From an uncultured Oscillospiraceae bacterium (lineage in GTDB: Bacteria; Bacillota; Clostridia; Oscillospirales; Acutalibacteraceae): a stretch of DNA of 64,000 nucleotides. A program made the translations under genes and the position numbers. Under the pieces are notes generated by a model. It saw only the letters and a program-made list of their open reading frames with translations, did no database searches and was not told where the DNA came from. Where the stretch lies: NCBI GenBank assembly GCA_900548305.1, contig URJZ01000007.1, positions 1 to 64,000 on the forward strand. The letters run 5' to 3'. Below are positions 1 to 8,757 of this stretch, piece by piece (within the stretch, counting starts at the first letter, position 1; each line of letters starts with the position of its first letter).

Positions 1-48
1 TTATAACATTAAAAAAATTGCTTAGCAATTTTTAGCAGATAAGGGTTA
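1..48 (-). repeat. Dispersed promoter-like palindromic repeat, copy 1 (cut by window edge)
   Basis: On the minus strand this reads TTGCTA (28-23), a 17-nt spacer, then a -10 element running off the left edge. The -35 lies inside the palindrome AATTGCTTAGCAATT (17-31). It would drive a gene to the left of the window. Homology to copy 2 continues past the promoter (AAAACGTT, then CAACAACCAAAATC near 60-74). Confidence 0.6.
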
Positions 49-433
49 AAACGTTTTAGTCAACAACCAAAATCTTGAACACAGAAAGTAAAATATCATA
101 CAACACTTTTTGCTTTATAAGGTTACCACAGCTTAAAAGATTTCTGCTGGATGGGAGTCAAAATATTTCGTATTTTTACGATAATTCCTATAATTACTGT
201 TACTATTAACAAAATAGAATGATTACGCTTATAACTGGATTATTTAACGAACCACCTGAAATGAAACAAAGAAGCTGATAACTCTAATATATTACATATT
301 TATTATGATATATGAAAGCATTGCAAAATTACCGATATTTATTCGGAATATAGTGAAATTAAGGCTGATTTGGCTGTATACCAGCTGTAAAAGTGAAGAG
401 GTTGGAATATAGCTCTAAATCGAGGTTTTACGC
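49..433. other. Non-coding stretch, possible decayed coding remnants
   Basis: No gene of credible length is present. Short frames with protein-like composition occur near 219-280 and 320-390, each closed by stops within about 20 codons and without a ribosome binding site. They may be remnants of a decayed gene, but I cannot name a family. Confidence 0.3.
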
Positions 434-461
434 TTGCAATCTATTACTTTTATGCTATAAT
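434..461 (+). promoter_or_regulatory. Sigma-A-type promoter for corA
   Basis: TTGCAA (434-439), a 16-nt spacer and TATAAT (456-461) preceded by TATGC, an extended -10. It lies about 35 bases before the first translatable frame of the corA transcript. Confidence 0.65.
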
Positions 462-496
462 AAATAAAGATTCATACTCAGTTTGGAGGTGGCATT

Positions 497-571
497 GTGA
501 AACCAAAACCTGGTGAAAGTCAATATTTTTTGCAGTGCAATGCCGGTTGGCTTTGTGCTGACATAAACTGA
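497..571 (+). CDS. Possible 24-residue leader peptide upstream of corA
   Basis: GTG-started frame of 24 codons with a strong Shine-Dalgarno GGAGGT (485-490) six bases upstream. It ends at TGA just before the corA start, so translational coupling is possible. The peptide contains two Cys and two Trp-flanked motifs (QCNAGW, CADIN) and has no recognised family. The better ribosome binding site belongs to this frame, not to corA. Whether it is translated is inference from spacing only. Confidence 0.35.
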   Translation: MKPKPGESQYFLQCNAGWLCADIN

Positions 572-579
572 GAGGGTGA

Positions 580-1509
580 ATGATATTGATATCTTATTTT
601 AAATCAATGAATGGCAAAGTGACAGAAATTGAATCATGTGAGCCGGGGTGTTGGATTCGCTGCATTGCTCCAACCAATGACGAAATTAACAGTTTAATTG
701 CTGAATTTGCAATTGAACCGGATTTTTTTCGTGCGGCAATGGACGAAGAGGAATCTTCCCATATTGATATTGAAGACGAAAGTACATTATTAATTGTTGA
801 TATACCTGTTTTGGATCGTCCCCATGAAAAGATTACTTATTCTACAACTCCGCTTGGTATTATTATTACACAATCTAATGTCATTACAGTTTCTACAAAA
901 GAAAGTCCGATTTTATCAGAAATTGCTGATGGTGCAGTAAAAGATATTCAAACAAATTTAAAAACACGATTTATTCTCAATATTTTGCTGCGTGTAGCCA
1001 CAAGATATTTACAATATTTAAGACAGATTGATAAAATTTTTAACCAGCTAGAAAAAAAGCTTCGTAAAACTATGAAAAACAACGATTTAATTAAGCTGTT
1101 AGATATTGAAAAATCTCTTGTTTATTTTTCTTCTTCTTTAAAAGCCAATGAAATTACCATTGAAAAGATTATGCGTGGCAGAGTTATTAAAATGTATGAA
1201 GAAGATCAAGATTTGATTGAAGATGTTTTAGTCGAAATTCGACAAGCAATTGATATGTCAAGCATTTACTTGAACATTTTGTCAGGTACGATGGATGCGT
1301 TTTCTTCTATTATTTCCAATAACCTGAATATCGTGATGAAAGTGTTGGCTTCTTTGACACTGTTAACTTCCATACCTACTGTTATATCAGGTATTTACGG
1401 CATGAATGTTGATCATTTACCGATTCCATTTTTTTGGTTTCCGATTGCACTTTCCGTTGTATGCATGGTTGTTGCATTTATTATCCTTAAAAAGAAAGAT
1501 ATGCTTTAA
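580..1509 (+). CDS. corA: CorA-family divalent cation (Mg2+) transporter
   Basis: Membrane channel of the CorA/MIT superfamily, which imports Mg2+ and sometimes Co2+ or Ni2+ down the membrane potential as a homopentamer. About 309 residues. The long N-terminal cytoplasmic region is acidic and helical. The C-terminus has two transmembrane helices, and the first ends in the signature YGMN motif, here YGMNVDHLP, followed by a short loop, a second helix and a Lys-rich cytoplasmic tail. The ATG at 580 sits directly on the GAGGGTG ribosome binding site, so TTG at 586 (seven-base spacing) may be the true start. It follows a 24-codon leader frame and has its own promoter and terminator. Substrate is inferred from family. 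Confidence 0.9.
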   Translation: MILISYFKSMNGKVTEIESCEPGCWIRCIAPTNDEINSLIAEFAIEPDFFRAAMDEEESSHIDIEDESTLLIVDIPVLDRPHEKITYSTTPLGIIITQSNVITVSTKESPILSEIADGAVKDIQTNLKTRFILNILLRVATRYLQYLRQIDKIFNQLEKKLRKTMKNNDLIKLLDIEKSLVYFSSSLKANEITIEKIMRGRVIKMYEEDQDLIEDVLVEIRQAIDMSSIYLNILSGTMDAFSSIISNNLNIVMKVLASLTLLTSIPTVISGIYGMNVDHLPIPFFWFPIALSVVCMVVAFIILKKKDML

Positions 1510-1512
1510 TTC

Positions 1513-1536
1513 AAAGAGCTGCAAAGCTCTTTTTTT
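1513..1536 (+). terminator. Intrinsic terminator after corA
   Basis: Eight-base stem AAAGAGCT/AGCTCTTT with a GCAA tetraloop, followed by a T run. Confidence 0.85.
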
Positions 1537-1564
1537 ATATAATAATTTAATATAAGGAGAACAT

Positions 1565-2209
1565 ATGAAGCAGCATAAAAGAGTTATTTCTTTAGAAACT
1601 TGGGATAGAAAATTTATTTTTGAAACATTTTCACAAAGAGAATTTCCTTATGTAGGAATTACAACGCCGTTGAATGTTACAGAACTGAAAAAAACAGTAA
1701 AAGAAAACAGATGGTCTTTCTATGGGGTTATGAGTTACGCTGTGTCTATGGCGGTTAATTCTGTTTCTGAATTTAAAAGAAGGATTGAAGGAAAACAGAT
1801 CGTAGAGTATGATCATGTAGATTTAAGTTTTACTGTTTTAAATAAAGCAAACAACTGTAATTTTGCTCATGTTCCCTATACAGACGACTTTAAACAGTTT
1901 TTATATCAGTTTTCTGAGCAAAAGAGTAAGGCTGAAAATGCTCTGTTGCCGGTTGGAGAAAGCACGCTTTCCTGTGTTTATGTTACTTGCGTACCTTGGT
2001 ACCGCACAACAGCTGTTATTCAGCCGGTAGAAATAGGGAAGGATGATACAGTGCCGCGAATTGGTTGGGGAGCCTTTTTTCAGCAGGATGGCAAGGATAT
2101 GGTTGATTTTACAATCCAAGCCCATCATGGATTCATTGACGGATATCATATTCATTTATTTTTAGAAGCGTTATCAGAACAAATGAATCAAATTATCCGG
2201 CTATCATAG
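1565..2209 (+). CDS. Chloramphenicol acetyltransferase (type A) family protein
   Basis: Trimeric CoA-dependent O-acetyltransferase fold; classical members acetylate chloramphenicol. At 214 residues it matches the family length. The catalytic histidine motif is present as HHGFIDGYH (about 187-195), matching the HHxxxDG signature. The ATG has AGGAGA four bases upstream. It stands alone between a terminator and the fumarase gene, with no mobile-element flanks and base composition like its neighbours. It therefore looks like a resident chromosomal gene, and its natural substrate may not be chloramphenicol. Confidence 0.85.
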   Translation: MKQHKRVISLETWDRKFIFETFSQREFPYVGITTPLNVTELKKTVKENRWSFYGVMSYAVSMAVNSVSEFKRRIEGKQIVEYDHVDLSFTVLNKANNCNFAHVPYTDDFKQFLYQFSEQKSKAENALLPVGESTLSCVYVTCVPWYRTTAVIQPVEIGKDDTVPRIGWGAFFQQDGKDMVDFTIQAHHGFIDGYHIHLFLEALSEQMNQIIRLS

Positions 2210-2328
2210 GGTGGAACGATTGAATGATACCAATTATCTTTTTCCTAATGGTATTAGGGCTTACTTCTTATTACGTTGTTAATGTATGCTAACAAAAGTT
2301 GTGCTATGTTTATCGGTATATGATAAGG

Positions 2329-2334
2329 TATAAT
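2329..2334 (+). promoter_or_regulatory. Probable -10 element for the fumarase beta / CDF operon
   Basis: TATAAT preceded by AAGG. No good -35 hexamer lies at 16-18 bases, so this is a partial promoter call. Confidence 0.4.
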
Positions 2335-2366
2335 AAACACAGCATTACATAAAAGGAGAAACTATT

Positions 2367-2912
2367 TTGGAAAGAAAACACATCTATACGAATGAATTAC
2401 AAAAAATAGCCCAAAATTTAAAAGCAGGGGATACTATTTTATTAAGCGGAACGATTTATACAGCTCGTGATGCAGCTCATAAACGAATGTTTGAAGCATT
2501 AGACCATGACTTGCCGCTTCCCTTTGACTTAAACGGCGCGTCTATTTACTATGCAGGTCCAACACCGGCTCCGGCAGGTATGCCTATTGGATCCTGCGGC
2601 CCTACTACGTCAGGCAGAATGGATAAGTTTGCACCCCGCTTGTTAGACTTGGGCCTTTCTTGTATGATTGGTAAAGGAGAACGTTCTCAAGAGGTTGTAG
2701 AAGCTATTGTAAGAAACGGTGCAGTTTATCTTTGCGCTATTGGTGGTGCAGGCGCTTTGGCTGCACAATGTGTGAAATCTCTGGAGGTAATTGGATATGA
2801 TGATTTAGGCTGTGAATCTGTAAAACGTTTGGAAATTGAGAATTTCCCCCTGATTGTTGCTATTGACAGCAAAGGTAATAATTTATTTTGCAGAGGTACA
2901 TTTGAGGTGTAA
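2367..2912 (+). CDS. Fe-S fumarate/tartrate hydro-lyase, beta subunit
   Basis: Beta (C-terminal) subunit of class I 4Fe-4S hydratases, which interconvert fumarate and malate or dehydrate tartrate. 181 residues. Family motifs seen are GTIYTARDAAHKRM, YAGPTPAP, GSCGPTTSGRMD and MIGKG. The start is TTG with AAAGGAG nine bases upstream; no ATG fits. The enzyme normally needs an alpha subunit carrying the cluster cysteines, usually encoded immediately upstream, but here the upstream gene is a CAT-like transferase, so the partner must lie elsewhere or be missing. The next gene, a CDF transporter, begins two bases after this stop and is probably cotranscribed. Fumarate versus tartrate specificity cannot be told from this subunit. 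Confidence 0.88.
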   Translation: MERKHIYTNELQKIAQNLKAGDTILLSGTIYTARDAAHKRMFEALDHDLPLPFDLNGASIYYAGPTPAPAGMPIGSCGPTTSGRMDKFAPRLLDLGLSCMIGKGERSQEVVEAIVRNGAVYLCAIGGAGALAAQCVKSLEVIGYDDLGCESVKRLEIENFPLIVAIDSKGNNLFCRGTFEV

Positions 2913-2914
2913 AT

Positions 2915-4099
2915 GTGACGAATTTATTGGCCCGATTATTTATTAAAGATTATAAAAATACGGACAATTATAAAGTGCGAGAACAATATGGTAAATTAGC
3001 AGGTATTACAGGTATTATCACCAACTTACTGTTATTTATTATGAAAATAACAGTTGGAGCTATTTTTAACAGCATTGCAATTATTGCGGATTCTATCAAT
3101 AACTTGTCAGACTCCGCTTCTTCCATTGTAACATTGGTTGGTTTTAAGCTTTCGGGTAAGCCGGCTGATGAAAAACATCCTTACGGACATGCAAGAATTG
3201 AATATATTGCAGGGATGATTGTTTCATTTATTATTTTGATGTTGGGATTGCAACTTGGAAAATCTTCTTTTGATAAGATTTTAATGCCGGAAGAAACGGT
3301 CTTCAGTTACGTAACTGTAGGAATTTTGATTGTCTCTATTTTAATTAAAATATGGCAATGTTTGTTTTATAGGAGAATTGCAAAAACAATTGCCTCTTCC
3401 ACACTTAAGGCAACATCAGCTGACAGCTTTAATGATGTAATTGCAACTACGGTTGTTTTAATTGGAGCAATTATCTCTCAGTTTGCTGGATTCAATTTAG
3501 ATGGTTATATGGGTATGGCTGTTGCGTTGTTTATTATTATTTCCGGCATACGATTGGTAATAGAAACAGCCAATCCGCTATTAGGACTTCCACCCACAAA
3601 AAAACTAGTGAAGGAGTTAGAAGAAAGAATTACAAGTCGTGAAGATATTTTAGGAATTCATGACTTAAAGGTGCACAATTATGGTGCTTCTTCTTGTTTT
3701 GCCACCGTTCATTGCGAAGTAGCGTCTGACCAGGATATAATTTATATTCATGAGATTATAGATGAAATTGAACGAGAAGTATTTAAAGAAATGAATATCA
3801 ATTTAGTAATTCATATGGATCCCGTGGTTGTAAACGATGAACGGGCAAATGAGTTGAAACAGACGATACAAGAATTTTTAGGCAGGCTTTCGGAAAAGAT
3901 TCAAATACACGACTTTCGTGTGGTATGGGGTGAGGAAAGCAGTCATGTTATATTTGACATTGCGATTCCATTCCGGTTTGAATATACGGATGAACAATTG
4001 GAATCCATCATTTCAGATAAAATAAAAGAATTGGATGACAGCTACAGTGTAACATTGGTAGTAGACCATGAAGGGGAATTTACAGATGATGAAACCTAA
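2915..4099 (+). CDS. Cation diffusion facilitator (CDF) metal exporter
   Basis: Proton-coupled efflux transporter of Zn2+, Mn2+, Fe2+ or similar ions, in the inner membrane as a homodimer. 394 residues: about six transmembrane segments in 30-220, then a C-terminal metallochaperone-like dimerisation domain, which appears duplicated (about 225-300 and 310-385). Metal-site motifs are visible: D59 and D66 in ADSINNLSDS, HPYGHAR at 88-94, and DSFND in helix 5. GTG start with GAGGTG five bases upstream, two bases after the fumarase stop, so likely translationally coupled. The metal cannot be assigned from sequence. Confidence 0.88.
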   Translation: MTNLLARLFIKDYKNTDNYKVREQYGKLAGITGIITNLLLFIMKITVGAIFNSIAIIADSINNLSDSASSIVTLVGFKLSGKPADEKHPYGHARIEYIAGMIVSFIILMLGLQLGKSSFDKILMPEETVFSYVTVGILIVSILIKIWQCLFYRRIAKTIASSTLKATSADSFNDVIATTVVLIGAIISQFAGFNLDGYMGMAVALFIIISGIRLVIETANPLLGLPPTKKLVKELEERITSREDILGIHDLKVHNYGASSCFATVHCEVASDQDIIYIHEIIDEIEREVFKEMNINLVIHMDPVVVNDERANELKQTIQEFLGRLSEKIQIHDFRVVWGEESSHVIFDIAIPFRFEYTDEQLESIISDKIKELDDSYSVTLVVDHEGEFTDDET

Positions 4100-4127
4100 A
4101 TGGTTGCATCTATTTTATACGATTCAT

Positions 4128-4165
4128 AAAAAAGGACAGCACGGAGAACCGGCTGTCCTTTTTTA
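4128..4165 (+). terminator. Intrinsic terminator after the CDF gene
   Basis: Stem AAAAAGGACAGC/GCTGTCCTTTTT, about 11-base loop, followed by T residues. It is symmetrical enough to work from both sides. Confidence 0.9.
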
Positions 4166-4330
4166 TCTGAATATATGTATTTTTGAAAAGGTGTACTTTT
4201 ACAAAAATACCATTTAATCACTTTATTAGAATAATACAACATTTAAATGGAATTTTCAAGTACTTTTTTGACTCAAAATGTGACTTTTTATCTTGCTTTA
4301 ATGATTGTTATATTAGGTACACTTAAAATT

Positions 4331-5521
4331 CTATTTTCGAGTAATACCGGAATTTCTTTTTAAAGACAGATATAATTTAAGGATGGTTTCAGCCTGGCTG
4401 GCAGGTGTTAAACGTTCTGCAGTTTTGCTGACCAATGTACGCAAATAAGCTCTTTGTCGGTTGCTCATATTTGTAAAATTATGCATTAACCGATACATAT
4501 CCATTGGATTTTCATAGGTAAATCCGTTTTGACCCTCTATTACAATATCTGCATTTGCACTTTTTTGGGGGATAATGACCGGTACGCCGCATGCAATTGC
4601 TTCCAGCGGGGAAGCCTTCATTGTCATAGAGCCGGTTGCGCTGACGAATACATCGCATACAGCAAAACAAGTGTTCAATTCTTCTTGTGACAGCTCTCCT
4701 GTAAATGTTACTTGGGACATGATACCATATTCTAACGCTAAGTTTTTCAGATAATTCATTTGCGGTCCATCACCGGCAATAATTAATCTTAATGTGTCTG
4801 TAGGTTTTACACATTTCTTCCAGTAATAAAGCAGTTGATCCACATTATTATTTTTGTAAAGCTGTCCTGCGAAAATGACACCTGTATCATCGGGTTTTAA
4901 ACGCAGGCGTTCTTTCATTTTCCAACATGCTTGTTCACTGATACCGTACGTACGAAATTTTACGTCATTTACGCAGTAAGGAATACGGATAATTTTTGCC
5001 TTTGGAGCGTATTCTTTAATGTGAGAAACCAATTGGCGAGAAGAATACGTTACAATTTGAGAGTGAGATAATATTTTTTGAGCATGACGTTGAGCCAATG
5101 GCTGCATAATCAAGCTGAATATTTGTTGCAAAGACTGCTCGCCATCTAATTGTTGCGCATTGTGAAATTCATGTACAGTGGAGATGATAGGAACTTGATT
5201 CTTCTTTCCAAAGCGTAGTCCGGCCATTCCGATTTCAGACATAGTCAATATGTGAAGCACATCCGGTTTGAAGGCATCTATGTAATAATCTAACATATGT
5301 GCGTATATTTTATTGGCGCTTTGTCGATAGAAATTATTGGATTTACTGGCAGGGCAACATAGCATACCTCTATCAAATATAATTTCTGTTGCTTTTGTGG
5401 ATCCTGTTACAATTAAAACTTTATGACCAAGTTGTTGCAAGCCTTTTTGTAAGACTGCAGCCTGATTGGCTGCTGCCGTATTTCTATGAATAAAAGTTTC
5501 TGTGAAAATTGCAATTCTCAT
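4331..5521 (-). CDS. Glycosyltransferase family 4 protein (glycolipid-synthase-like)
   Basis: GT-B fold retaining glycosyltransferase of 396 residues. The N-terminus (IFTETFIHRNTAAANQ) and the acceptor-side architecture resemble 1,2-diacylglycerol glucosyltransferases and related GT4 enzymes that make membrane glycolipids. The nucleotide-sugar half carries GVIFAGQLYKNNN, IAGDGPQM and the donor-binding SPLEAIACGVPVI segment, the equivalent of the E-x7-E motif. ATG start. It is a single gene, convergent with the CDF operon, driven by promoter-repeat copy 2 just upstream. The acceptor is not determined; a lipid acceptor is inference from resemblance. Confidence 0.8.
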   Translation of the reverse strand: MRIAIFTETFIHRNTAAANQAAVLQKGLQQLGHKVLIVTGSTKATEIIFDRGMLCCPASKSNNFYRQSANKIYAHMLDYYIDAFKPDVLHILTMSEIGMAGLRFGKKNQVPIISTVHEFHNAQQLDGEQSLQQIFSLIMQPLAQRHAQKILSHSQIVTYSSRQLVSHIKEYAPKAKIIRIPYCVNDVKFRTYGISEQACWKMKERLRLKPDDTGVIFAGQLYKNNNVDQLLYYWKKCVKPTDTLRLIIAGDGPQMNYLKNLALEYGIMSQVTFTGELSQEELNTCFAVCDVFVSATGSMTMKASPLEAIACGVPVIIPQKSANADIVIEGQNGFTYENPMDMYRLMHNFTNMSNRQRAYLRTLVSKTAERLTPASQAETILKLYLSLKRNSGITRK

Positions 5522-5550
5522 ATGCTCACCATTTTAAATATTTAACTTTT

Positions 5551-5640
5551 ATTATAACATAAAAGAAATTGCTATGCAATTTCTAACAGAAAGACGTTAA
5601 AACGTTCTGGCAACAACCAAAATCTATGATTTTGATATTG
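5551..5640 (-). repeat. Dispersed promoter-like repeat, copy 2 (promoter of the GT4 gene)
   Basis: On the minus strand: TTGCAT (5579-5574), 17-nt spacer, TATAAT (5556-5551), 30 bases before the glycosyltransferase start. The -35 lies in the palindrome AAATTGCTATGCAATTT. Beyond it lie ACGTTAAAACGT and CAACAACCAAAATC, both also found next to copy 1. Confidence 0.75.
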
Positions 5641-5650
5641 TTGCGAGGTT

Positions 5651-5692
5651 GTTATAACATAAAAGAAATTGCTGCGCAATTTTTAACTGTAA
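5651..5692 (-). repeat. Dispersed promoter-like repeat, copy 3
   Basis: A second tandem unit 100 bases from copy 2: TTGCGC (5679-5674), 17-nt spacer, TATAAC (5656-5651), with the same GTTATAACATAAAAG core and the palindrome AAATTGCTGCGCAATTT. Possibly a second upstream promoter for the same gene. Confidence 0.65.
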
Positions 5693-5853
5693 TATATCAA
5701 TTTGTTGCTAACAAAAACATGTACATCTAACGTACAATTTTGTATCCTTTAATTTCGCGGACAGAATTATTTTTTTGTAAATGAATCATTCAAAATGTAC
5801 GAATAATAGCGATTTTATACGAAAAAACTGGGAAATCTTTTTTTTGCAACCCC

Positions 5854-5882
5854 TTTAAACTTTTTTACAGTTACGGTATAAT
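5854..5882 (+). promoter_or_regulatory. Promoter of the hprK-dnaE cluster
   Basis: TTTAAA (5854-5859), 17-nt spacer, TATAAT (5877-5882). The predicted transcript starts near 5889, upstream of the chosen hprK start. Confidence 0.65.
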
Positions 5883-5927
5883 AAATAAAATAGACTTTTC
5901 AGTATGAAGGAAAGTAGGTGCGTTGCA

Positions 5928-6893
5928 TTGTCTCAGTTTACAATTTCATTATCTAAAATTATGAAAGAGCTTTCTTTGGAAACCATTTATATGCCTTCCA
6001 ATCCGGATGAATTATTGGTATGTTCTCCGGATGCAAATCGTCCCGGTTTAGAATTACATGGATTTTTTACCCACTTTGAAAAAGATCGTATTCTTATTAT
6101 AGGAAATGCAGAATCTGCTTATTTGGAAGAAGAATGCGATAAGGAGAAACGTGTTGAAGTATTGGAAGCCCTGCTTTCCAAGCGGCCTCCGGCAGTGATA
6201 TTTTGCCGCAGTTTACAGCCTGTGGAGGAATTTATCACCATTGCTAAAAAATATGAAGTACCGTTATTGAGTTCTGATGAAATGACATGTGTATTGTTAG
6301 CAGCGTTAATATCTTTTTTAAATGTACAACTTGCTCCTCGCGTAACCAGACACGGCGTATTGGTTGAAGTATATGGCGAAGGAATTTTGATTGTTGGAGA
6401 TAGTGGTGTAGGAAAAAGTGAAACAGCCATTGAATTAATTAAACGTGGGCATCGCTTAATTGCAGATGATGCGGTTGAAATTCGCCGTGTTTCTGCAAAA
6501 ACATTGGTTGGTTCTTCTCCCAAAAACATTCGTCACTTTATTGAACTGCGTGGTATTGGAATTGTCAATGCACGGCGTCTCTTCGGTATGGGCGCGGTCA
6601 AAACAACAGAAAAAATTGATTTTATCATCAACTTAGAAGTATGGGATGATCAAAGTGAATATGACCGTATGGGAATTGATAAAGAGTATACTGAAATTTT
6701 AGATATCAAAGTACCTGTGATGACCATTCCGGTTCGCCAAGGAAGAAACCTTGCCGTTATTATTGAAGTAGCAGCAATGAATAATCGTGAAAAAACAATG
6801 GGTTATAATGCAGCGAAAGATCTTATGGAACAAATGGGAATGGATCCTAATATTATGCAACCGCAAGAAAAGAAGATAGATTTGGAAATTTAG
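5928..6893 (+). CDS. hprK: HPr kinase/phosphorylase
   Basis: Bifunctional enzyme that phosphorylates or dephosphorylates Ser46 of HPr, the master switch of carbon catabolite control in Firmicutes. Domains: N-terminal substrate-binding-like region, then the kinase core with catalytic His in TRHGVLV (about 142), the P-loop GDSGVGKS (157-164), the DDAVEI motif and the family signature ELRGIGIVNARRLFG. I chose TTG 5928 (AGGTG seven bases upstream) because the ATG at 5904 has no ribosome binding site; this gives about 321 residues, close to family length. First gene of a forward run with murB, rapZ, whiA, dnaE and pfkA. Confidence 0.95.
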   Translation: MSQFTISLSKIMKELSLETIYMPSNPDELLVCSPDANRPGLELHGFFTHFEKDRILIIGNAESAYLEEECDKEKRVEVLEALLSKRPPAVIFCRSLQPVEEFITIAKKYEVPLLSSDEMTCVLLAALISFLNVQLAPRVTRHGVLVEVYGEGILIVGDSGVGKSETAIELIKRGHRLIADDAVEIRRVSAKTLVGSSPKNIRHFIELRGIGIVNARRLFGMGAVKTTEKIDFIINLEVWDDQSEYDRMGIDKEYTEILDIKVPVMTIPVRQGRNLAVIIEVAAMNNREKTMGYNAAKDLMEQMGMDPNIMQPQEKKIDLEI

Positions 6894-6916
6894 TTTTGTA
6901 TATAATGGAGGAGACT

Positions 6917-7828
6917 ATGAGTCAACTGGAAAAACTGGAACAACTTGCAATTTCATTACACTGTGATGTACGAAATCAAGAACCCATGCGTAAGCATACC
7001 ACATTTAAAATAGGCGGACCGGCTGATTTATTTATTATAGTAAATGATGTGCATGCCTTGCAATCTGTCTATACTGCTGCAAAGGAACTGGGAGTACCAT
7101 GTATGGTAGTAGGAAAAGGTTCCAATTTGCTTGTGAAAGACAGTGGTATCAGAGGCGCTGTGATACAGTTGGGCGGTACATTTTTTGACATTACTTTAAA
7201 AGAAAACAATGTACTGGAAGCCGGTGCAGGAGCTTCTTTAGCAACTGTTTGCGGATATGCATTACAACAGTCCTTAACAGGGTTAGAATTTGCATGGGGA
7301 ATTCCAGGTTCCATTGGCGGTGCGGCCTTTATGAATGCCGGGGCATACGGTGAAGAAATGAAAGATGTGGTGGTAAGTTGTACTCATATGAATCCTGATG
7401 GAACCATTGAAACTTATACTGCAGAACAATTGGACTTTGCATACAGACATAGTGTGTATCAAAATTCACATGGAATTGTATTATCTGTTACCTTTCAATT
7501 GAAAAAAGGTGATAAACAGGAAATTAAAGCGAAAATGGATGACTTAATGGGAAGACGAAAAGAGAAACAGCCGTTGGAATATCCTAGTGCAGGAAGTGTA
7601 TTCAAACGTCCTGTAGGATATTTTGCAGGTACCATGATTGAGCAATGCGGATTAAAAAGTAAAACGGTTGGCGGAGCAATGGTCAGTCCAAAACATGCAG
7701 GCTTTATTGTCAATACAGGTGATGCAACATGTCAAAATGTTTTGGATTTAATTTCGTTGATACAAACCACAGTGAAAGAACAAACGGGTATTATGTTGGA
7801 ATGTGAAATTCGCGCAATTGGCGGATAG
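6917..7828 (+). CDS. murB: UDP-N-acetylenolpyruvoylglucosamine reductase
   Basis: FAD enzyme that reduces UDP-GlcNAc-enolpyruvate to UDP-MurNAc with NADPH, the second committed step of peptidoglycan precursor synthesis in the cytoplasm. About 303 residues. FAD-binding motifs: GKGSNLLV and GIPGSIGGAAFMNAGAYG. The catalytic SAGSVFKRP motif and C-terminal glutamate region (LECEIRAIG) are present. The frame is open from a TTG at 6896, but the ATG at 6917 has GGAGGAG just upstream and gives the usual N-terminus. It follows hprK by 23 bases, in the same operon. Confidence 0.95.
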   Translation: MSQLEKLEQLAISLHCDVRNQEPMRKHTTFKIGGPADLFIIVNDVHALQSVYTAAKELGVPCMVVGKGSNLLVKDSGIRGAVIQLGGTFFDITLKENNVLEAGAGASLATVCGYALQQSLTGLEFAWGIPGSIGGAAFMNAGAYGEEMKDVVVSCTHMNPDGTIETYTAEQLDFAYRHSVYQNSHGIVLSVTFQLKKGDKQEIKAKMDDLMGRRKEKQPLEYPSAGSVFKRPVGYFAGTMIEQCGLKSKTVGGAMVSPKHAGFIVNTGDATCQNVLDLISLIQTTVKEQTGIMLECEIRAIGG

Positions 7829-7886
7829 TATCGGTTAGGATAGAATAAGGTTGAGAATACAGATTTTAAACAGAAAGGATGGGAAG

Positions 7887-8744
7887 ATGGAATTTTTAAT
7901 TGTAACGGGATTATCCGGCGCAGGTAAATCGGTTACCATTAATGCTTTGGAGGATATTGGATTTTATTGTGTGGACAATATCCCGTCAAAACTGGTGGTT
8001 ACCTTTTATGATTTGTGTGAGAGAGCTAAAGAAGATTTTTCACGTGTTGCGGTTGTGACAGATATTCGAGGCGGAGCGCTCTCTGATAAATTTTTTGAAT
8101 TTTTAGATACATTTAAAGAAAGAAACGTACCATATAAAATTTTATTTTTAGATGCAGGCGACATTGTGTTGGTACATCGATATAAAGAAACGCGACGTCG
8201 ACATCCATTGTCGGAAGCAGCATCCGGTTCTTTGGAACAGGCAGTAAAAATGGAACGGGAAATGTTAAGACCAATGCGTGAAGCTGCGGATTATATTATA
8301 GATACTTCCTATTTAGCGCCTTCTCAACTAAAACAACGTTTGTCCAATTTATTTCTGGGCAATGTTTCGGATGCGCTTACCATTCAAATTATGTCATTTG
8401 GATTTAAAAACGGAATTCCTACAGAAGCGGACATGATGTTTGACGTCCGTTGTCTGCCAAATCCATTTTATGTGCCTGAACTGAAAAAATTAACGGGTTT
8501 GGATGAACCTGTAAAAGAATATGTCATGAAGTGGGACGAGACACAAGGGTTTATTACACGTTTTTTGGACTTAATTGATTATATGATTCCGCTGTTTTGC
8601 AATGAAGGAAAGAGCCAATTGGTTATTGCAATCGGTTGTACAGGCGGACAGCATCGTTCTGTGACTATTGTAGAGTTGTTATATAAACATTTAATTGCAC
8701 AAAATAAACGAGCCAGTGTAAATCATAGAGATATTAAACGATAA
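7887..8744 (+). CDS. rapZ: RNase adapter / nucleotide-binding protein RapZ
   Basis: P-loop protein of the RapZ/YvcJ family. The E. coli protein controls GlmZ/GlmY RNA decay; the Bacillus homologue binds and hydrolyses nucleotides and affects competence and cell-wall sugar metabolism. About 285 residues. Walker A GLSGAGKS at 8-15, DVRCLPNPF near the middle, and the conserved C-terminal IGCTGGQHRSV. ATG 7887 has GGATGGG upstream; an upstream in-frame ATG at 7851 lacks a ribosome binding site. It lies between murB and whiA; the yvcK/glmR gene often found between rapZ and whiA is absent here. Confidence 0.93.
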   Translation: MEFLIVTGLSGAGKSVTINALEDIGFYCVDNIPSKLVVTFYDLCERAKEDFSRVAVVTDIRGGALSDKFFEFLDTFKERNVPYKILFLDAGDIVLVHRYKETRRRHPLSEAASGSLEQAVKMEREMLRPMREAADYIIDTSYLAPSQLKQRLSNLFLGNVSDALTIQIMSFGFKNGIPTEADMMFDVRCLPNPFYVPELKKLTGLDEPVKEYVMKWDETQGFITRFLDLIDYMIPLFCNEGKSQLVIAIGCTGGQHRSVTIVELLYKHLIAQNKRASVNHRDIKR

Positions 8745-8757
8745 GGAGAAAATTGTC

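Noticed and set aside
1565..2209. Acquired antibiotic-resistance gene
   Set aside because: Catalytic motif is intact, but no mobile flanks or composition shift; resistance cannot be claimed from sequence alone.
2224..2292. 22-codon hydrophobic frame between the CAT and fumarase genes
   Set aside because: No well-spaced ribosome binding site and no conservation evidence; frames this short arise by chance in AT-rich DNA.
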